NCBI RefSeq assembly: GCF_001424585.1
Contig: NZ_LMPJ01000001.1
Location: forward strand, 653,054-717,053
Source of the DNA: Chryseobacterium sp. Leaf180
GTDB lineage: Bacteria > Bacteroidota > Bacteroidia > Flavobacteriales > Weeksellaceae
Length of the DNA: 64,000 nt
Direction of reading: 5' to 3'
Position 1 is the stretch's first letter. Every line of letters begins with the position of its first letter. The notes beneath the pieces are model-generated. The model was not told the origin of the DNA and did not search any database. It saw only the letters and a list, made by a program, of their open reading frames with translations. The position numbers and the translations under genes were made by a program. This document shows positions 60,408-64,000 of this stretch, one piece after another.

Positions 60408-62441
60408 ATGTCAAACAAAAAGATGATTACAGCGGCTTTGCCTTATGCTAACGGACCGGTTCATATAGGGCATTTGGCGGGTGTTTACATTCCTGCAGAT
60501 GTCTATGCAAGATTCCAGAGAAGATCAGGAAAAGATGTTGCTTTTATCTGCGGAAGTGATGAGCACGGAATCCCAATTACTATACGTGCTAAAAAAGAAG
60601 GCGTTACCCCACAGGATATTGTAGATAAATATCATGAAATTATCAAAAAATCTTTCGCAGATTTAGGAATCTCGTTTGATGAATATTCACGAACTACATC
60701 AGCCAATCACCGGGAAACAAGTCAGGATTTCTTTAAAGTGCTTTACGAAAAAGGAAAGTTCACAGAAGAAATGTCTGAGCAGTATTTTGACGAGCAGGCG
60801 AATGAATTCTTAGCAGACCGATATATCGTTGGAACCTGCCCAAACTGTGGCAATGAAAATGCCTATGGAGATCAGTGTGAGAAATGTGGTACCACCCTTT
60901 CTCCATCAGAACTGATCAATCCAAAATCAATGCTGAGTGGAAATGTTCCGATTTTAAAAGATACCAAAAACTGGTATCTGCCTTTAAATGAATATGAAGA
61001 TTTCTTAAACAAATGGATTATTGAAGGTCACAAAGACGACTGGAAACCAAACGTTTACGGACAGGTAAAATCGTGGTTAACCGACGGTTTAAAGCCTCGT
61101 GCAATGACCAGAGATCTGAATTGGGGCGTTCCTGTTCCACTTCCAAATGCAGAAGGAAAAGTTTTATATGTTTGGTTTGATGCACCGATTGGCTATATTT
61201 CTTTCACCAAAGAATGGGCTGAGAAAAACGGAAAAGACTGGAAAGATTACTGGCAAAGTGAAGAATCTGATTTGGTTCATTTTATCGGAAAAGATAATAT
61301 TGTTTTCCACTGTATTATTTTCCCTGCGATGATGAAGGCTCACGGAGATTTCATTATGCCGAAAAATGTTCCGGCTTTTGAATTTTTGAATCTTGAAAAC
61401 GATAAAATTTCCACATCAAGAAACTGGGCAGTTTGGGCACATGAATATGTAGAAGAATTTCCGGGACAGCAGGATGTTTTGCGTTACGCATTGCTTTCAT
61501 CAGCTCCTGAAACAAAGGATAACAACTTTACGTGGAAAGATTTCCAGACTAAAAACAACTCGGAATTGGTTGGGATTTTCGGAAACTTTATCAACAGAGT
61601 TGCCGTTTTGATTCATAAATATTATGATGGAATTGTTCCTCAAGGTGACGTAAATGCACCTGAATTACAGGAAATAAATAAATCAGCGAAAGAAATTTCA
61701 GGATTTCTCGAAAACTATGAATTCAGAAATTCTTTAACTGCATTAATGAATTTGGCACGTTTTGGAAACCAGTATCTTCAGGCTGAAGAACCTTGGAAAA
61801 CCATTAAAGACAATCCGGAAAAAGCAGCTCAGTCATTATTTGTAGGTGCTCAGATTGCAGTTGGCTTGGCACAGTTGTGTGAACCATTTATGCCTTTCAG
61901 TTCTGAGAAGTTACTGAATATGTTTAATGTTGAAAAATCAACATGGAATGATGTTGAAACTAAAAATATTTTAATTGAAACCGGACACCAGATCAACGAA
62001 TCGTCTCTTCTTTTCTCAAAAATTGAAGATGATGTGATTGACTTTCAAATCCAGAAATTAGAAAATACAAAACAAAGCAATAAAAAAACAAACCCTAACG
62101 CCAACCCCATGAAAGACGAAATACAGTTTGATGATTTCACGAAAATAGACTTGAGAACAGCAACAATTTTAACGGCTGAAAAAGTTGAAAAAGCAGACAA
62201 ATTATTAAAACTGACTGTTGATACAGGTGTTGACGTAAGAACGGTTGTTTCAGGGATTGCAGAAAGCTTTACTGCTGAAGAAGTAATCGGAAAGCAGGTC
62301 ATGATTTTATTAAACCTTGCTCCAAGAAAAATCCGTGGAATTGAATCTCAGGGAATGCTGTTGCTGACAACAAAAGCCGACGGAAAACTGTCATTTGTGA
62401 TGCCTGAGGAAACCGTTGAGAATGGAATTGAGATAGGATAA
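60408..62441 (+). CDS. metG: Methionyl-tRNA synthetase
   Basis: A 677-residue class I synthetase, the same length as E. coli MetG. The ATG at 60408 gives the normal N-terminus; the longer frame would begin at a GTG. HIGH is intact (residues 19-22). The KMSKS loop reads K-I-S-T-S (333-337), an accepted variant. A zinc knuckle has C144, C147, C157 and C160. A C-terminal EMAP/Trbp-type tRNA-binding domain (about 565-677) with D-L-R-T-A-T-I and S-Q-G-M-L is fused, as in other dimeric MetRS enzymes. Confidence 0.96.
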   Translation: MSNKKMITAALPYANGPVHIGHLAGVYIPADVYARFQRRSGKDVAFICGSDEHGIPITIRAKKEGVTPQDIVDKYHEIIKKSFADLGISFDEYSRTTSANHRETSQDFFKVLYEKGKFTEEMSEQYFDEQANEFLADRYIVGTCPNCGNENAYGDQCEKCGTTLSPSELINPKSMLSGNVPILKDTKNWYLPLNEYEDFLNKWIIEGHKDDWKPNVYGQVKSWLTDGLKPRAMTRDLNWGVPVPLPNAEGKVLYVWFDAPIGYISFTKEWAEKNGKDWKDYWQSEESDLVHFIGKDNIVFHCIIFPAMMKAHGDFIMPKNVPAFEFLNLENDKISTSRNWAVWAHEYVEEFPGQQDVLRYALLSSAPETKDNNFTWKDFQTKNNSELVGIFGNFINRVAVLIHKYYDGIVPQGDVNAPELQEINKSAKEISGFLENYEFRNSLTALMNLARFGNQYLQAEEPWKTIKDNPEKAAQSLFVGAQIAVGLAQLCEPFMPFSSEKLLNMFNVEKSTWNDVETKNILIETGHQINESSLLFSKIEDDVIDFQIQKLENTKQSNKKTNPNANPMKDEIQFDDFTKIDLRTATILTAEKVEKADKLLKLTVDTGVDVRTVVSGIAESFTAEEVIGKQVMILLNLAPRKIRGIESQGMLLLTTKADGKLSFVMPEETVENGIEIG

Positions 62442-62462
62442 TATTCTAATATTTCAGATAAG

Positions 62463-62489
62463 AAAAGACGTACAAATCGTGCGTCTTTT
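62463..62489 (+). terminator. Intrinsic terminator after metG
   Basis: AAAAGACGTAC (62463-62473) pairs with GTGCGTCTTTT (62479-62489), with one T-G pair, and more T residues follow. The convergent methyltransferase may use it too. Confidence 0.8.
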
Positions 62490-62543
62490 TTGTTTGAATA
62501 TAAAGAGATACTGAGCGCAATCAAAGCATTTTTTCCTGAAAAA

Positions 62544-63248
62544 CTATTTCTTTGTCAGTCTTGCCAGATAAGAATCTTCGTCCTTCACAATCATTTCAAC
62601 TTTAAAACCATTGTTTACTGCAGCATTTTGTAAAGTATTAAAATCAAGATACAGCCATTTGATAGGATCTTCCGACTCGCCTTTGTAATGAACGATATAA
62701 TCCAGTTCGCCATAATATCCATTTGCAGGAATCAAAACTCCGCCGTCTTCGTCCTGATCAAACATGTAAAGAATATCTGTGCTGTCGATGAGGATTTGTC
62801 CTTTTCTGTTCAGTAAAGAATAAAGTTTCTGTAAATAAATATCAATCACATTCAGGCTTTGAAAAATTCCGGTTCCGTTCATTAGAAGAAGGATCGTATC
62901 GAAAGTTTCTGCTGAAAATTCAAGCATATTTTGGGCAGCTGTTTTCTCAATTCCTCTTAATTGGCACACTTTAATTGCCAATGGAGAAATATCCAGTGCC
63001 GTAACATCCAATTTTCTTTCATTCTGGAGGTAAAGCGAATGCGAACCCGCTCCAGCCCCAATGTCTAACACTTTTCCATTAGAAAGTTCTAAAGCTTTCT
63101 GCTCGATTTTATTCATCTCATCAAAATCTCTGAAAAGATAGTCTACCGGAAGCTCATCGAGTTCGGAAATTGAAGTTTCTGTCTGCAGATCTTCAGTATT
63201 TCCGTTTTGAAAATAATCACAGATCGCGCGTCCCATTAAGTCTTTCAT
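62544..63248 (-). CDS. Class I SAM-dependent methyltransferase
   Basis: A 234-residue Rossmann-fold methyltransferase. SAM-binding motif I is V-L-D-I-G-A-G-A-G-S-H-S (about 60-71), with an acidic residue at D-I-S (motif II) and D-T-I-L-L-L-M-N-G as motif IV. The substrate cannot be deduced. It stands alone and is convergent with metG. Confidence 0.8.
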   Translation of the reverse strand: MKDLMGRAICDYFQNGNTEDLQTETSISELDELPVDYLFRDFDEMNKIEQKALELSNGKVLDIGAGAGSHSLYLQNERKLDVTALDISPLAIKVCQLRGIEKTAAQNMLEFSAETFDTILLLMNGTGIFQSLNVIDIYLQKLYSLLNRKGQILIDSTDILYMFDQDEDGGVLIPANGYYGELDYIVHYKGESEDPIKWLYLDFNTLQNAAVNNGFKVEMIVKDEDSYLARLTKK

Positions 63249-63433
63249 TCTGAATTTTTAGTAATAGCAAATATAGGTTTAGACATGGCAAATTTAAGTA
63301 GAAATATTATCTGTAAATCTTAGAGGTAGATTATTGTATTTACCAAAATAACAGTCATTCATATTTTCTATTCGCTGATGATTTGATCTGAAATTTAAAT
63401 TCCCTAAATTGTATGCTATTACAAGAAATACTA

Positions 63434-64000
63434 ATGAAGAAGAAACAGTTTAATTTTAATCAGGGATTTACCTTCAGCAAATACACTCCCGAAGAAGTTT
63501 CACACTTCGACCGTGTTTTTGATGTGTTTAAAGATCTTCTCACCCACACTTCCGGAGATATTGAGGAAGCTTTTGAGTGGCTCGAGATGCTCGATAAAGA
63601 ATACGATATTTTCACCGACGAATATACACTTGCAGATTTTGAAGAAGATCTTCGCAAACGCGGCTATATTAAAAGAGAGGATGAAAATAAAGAAGGAAAC
63701 ACAGGAAGTGGCGAAGGCAAAAACATACTTACTGCCAAGCTGGAAGCAGCTTTGCGTGAGTATGCCTTAGACCAGATTTTCGGAAAGCTGAAGAAAAGCG
63801 GCATCGGAAATCACCGGACCAATAAGTCGGGCGTTGGCGAAGATAAAGACGGCGACAACCGTTCGTATCAGTACGGTGATGATCTTTCGCTGGTGAATAT
63901 GACCGAAAGTCTCAAAAACGCACAGATCAACAACGGAATTGCCGATCTTAGACTTACCGAAGATGATTTAATCGTGGAAGAAACGCGCCACAAAGCACAG
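63434..64000 (+). CDS. N-terminal part of a protein resembling VWA-domain proteins (runs off the window)
   Basis: The frame from the ATG at 63434 stays open for 189 codons to the right edge. The sequence is charged and lacks a signal peptide. It starts M-K-K-K-Q-F-N-F-N-Q-G-F-T-F-S-K-Y-T, with G-G-acidic segments (E-D-K-D-G-D-N-R-S-Y-Q-Y-G-D-D-L-S) and an R-L-T-E-D-D-L motif. This pattern is what I expect before the metal-binding domain of VWA proteins that work with MoxR-type ATPases, but the diagnostic D-x-S-x-S site is outside the window. The call is tentative. Confidence 0.5.
   Translation, partial: MKKKQFNFNQGFTFSKYTPEEVSHFDRVFDVFKDLLTHTSGDIEEAFEWLEMLDKEYDIFTDEYTLADFEEDLRKRGYIKREDENKEGNTGSGEGKNILTAKLEAALREYALDQIFGKLKKSGIGNHRTNKSGVGEDKDGDNRSYQYGDDLSLVNMTESLKNAQINNGIADLRLTEDDLIVEETRHKAQ

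Noticed and set aside
1..64000. CRISPR arrays, tRNA, rRNA, insertion sequences and prophage genes
   Set aside because: No regular repeat-spacer series, no tRNA-like cloverleaf in the gaps examined, and no transposase or phage proteins were seen.

Overview
The window looks like a chromosomal segment of a flavobacterium, most like Chryseobacterium and its relatives in the Weeksellaceae. The DNA is AT-rich. Shine-Dalgarno sequences are weak or absent, and several genes carry Bacteroidota-type promoters (TAnnTTTG, sometimes with TTTG about 19-20 bp upstream). Two proteins end in type IX secretion (T9SS) sorting domains, there is a SusC/SusD starch locus, and many small lipoproteins end their signal in L-x-S-C. 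No rRNA, tRNA, CRISPR array, insertion sequence or prophage gene was seen, so most of the window is ordinary core and adaptive genome. The species cannot be named from sequence alone.

Layout. 0-10.5 kb: end of a T9SS-exported protein, hemN, an Asp-box repeat protein, an amino-acid permease, pnuC, a Tyr/Asn-rich lipoprotein, dapF-mltG, and a TonB-dependent receptor. 10.5-13.6 kb (minus strand): a sugar block with a DegT-type aminotransferase, a small membrane protein, galE and a cytidylyltransferase. 13.8-24.4 kb: a T9SS subtilisin-like protease, ppc, two lipoproteins, a DEAD-box-type helicase, an ABC1/UbiB kinase and a GNAT-nitrilase fusion. 24-39.7 kb: a stress and redox region with two DUF2383-type four-helix proteins in inverted orientation. 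These flank a PaoABC-type aldehyde oxidoreductase and a DoxX-like protein. NDH-2-like and formaldehyde-dehydrogenase-like enzymes, a large catalase, a YetF (DUF421) protein and several small envelope proteins follow.

39.8-46.3 kb is a purine cluster read leftward (purM, purN, purH, purD, then guaA). It is preceded by a separate short transcription unit with a good promoter, a 24-codon ORF or structured RNA, and an intrinsic terminator. I consider this the most interesting signal in the window: a possible purine-operon attenuator or small gene. 47.3-60.1 kb is a maltodextrin utilisation locus: susC, susD, a SusE-like lipoprotein, a GH97 alpha-glucosidase, an SBF-type symporter, a GH13 amylase, a SnoaL-like protein and an SLC45/GPH-type sugar transporter. 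SusC/D/E would bind and import oligosaccharides across the outer membrane, the hydrolases would cut them, and the MFS carrier would take products into the cytoplasm. The window ends with metG, a methyltransferase and the start of a gene resembling VWA-domain proteins.

Non-coding structure that ordinary annotation misses: two roughly 90-bp elements with conserved ends (AGC-CCYG ... CRGG-N4-AGSCT-like) at 41.4 and 52.2 kb; a pair of TATGAC-N4-GTCAYA sites at 35.9 and 37.0 kb; inverted degenerate repeats flanking purM; and a nested 32-bp palindrome at 23.9 kb.
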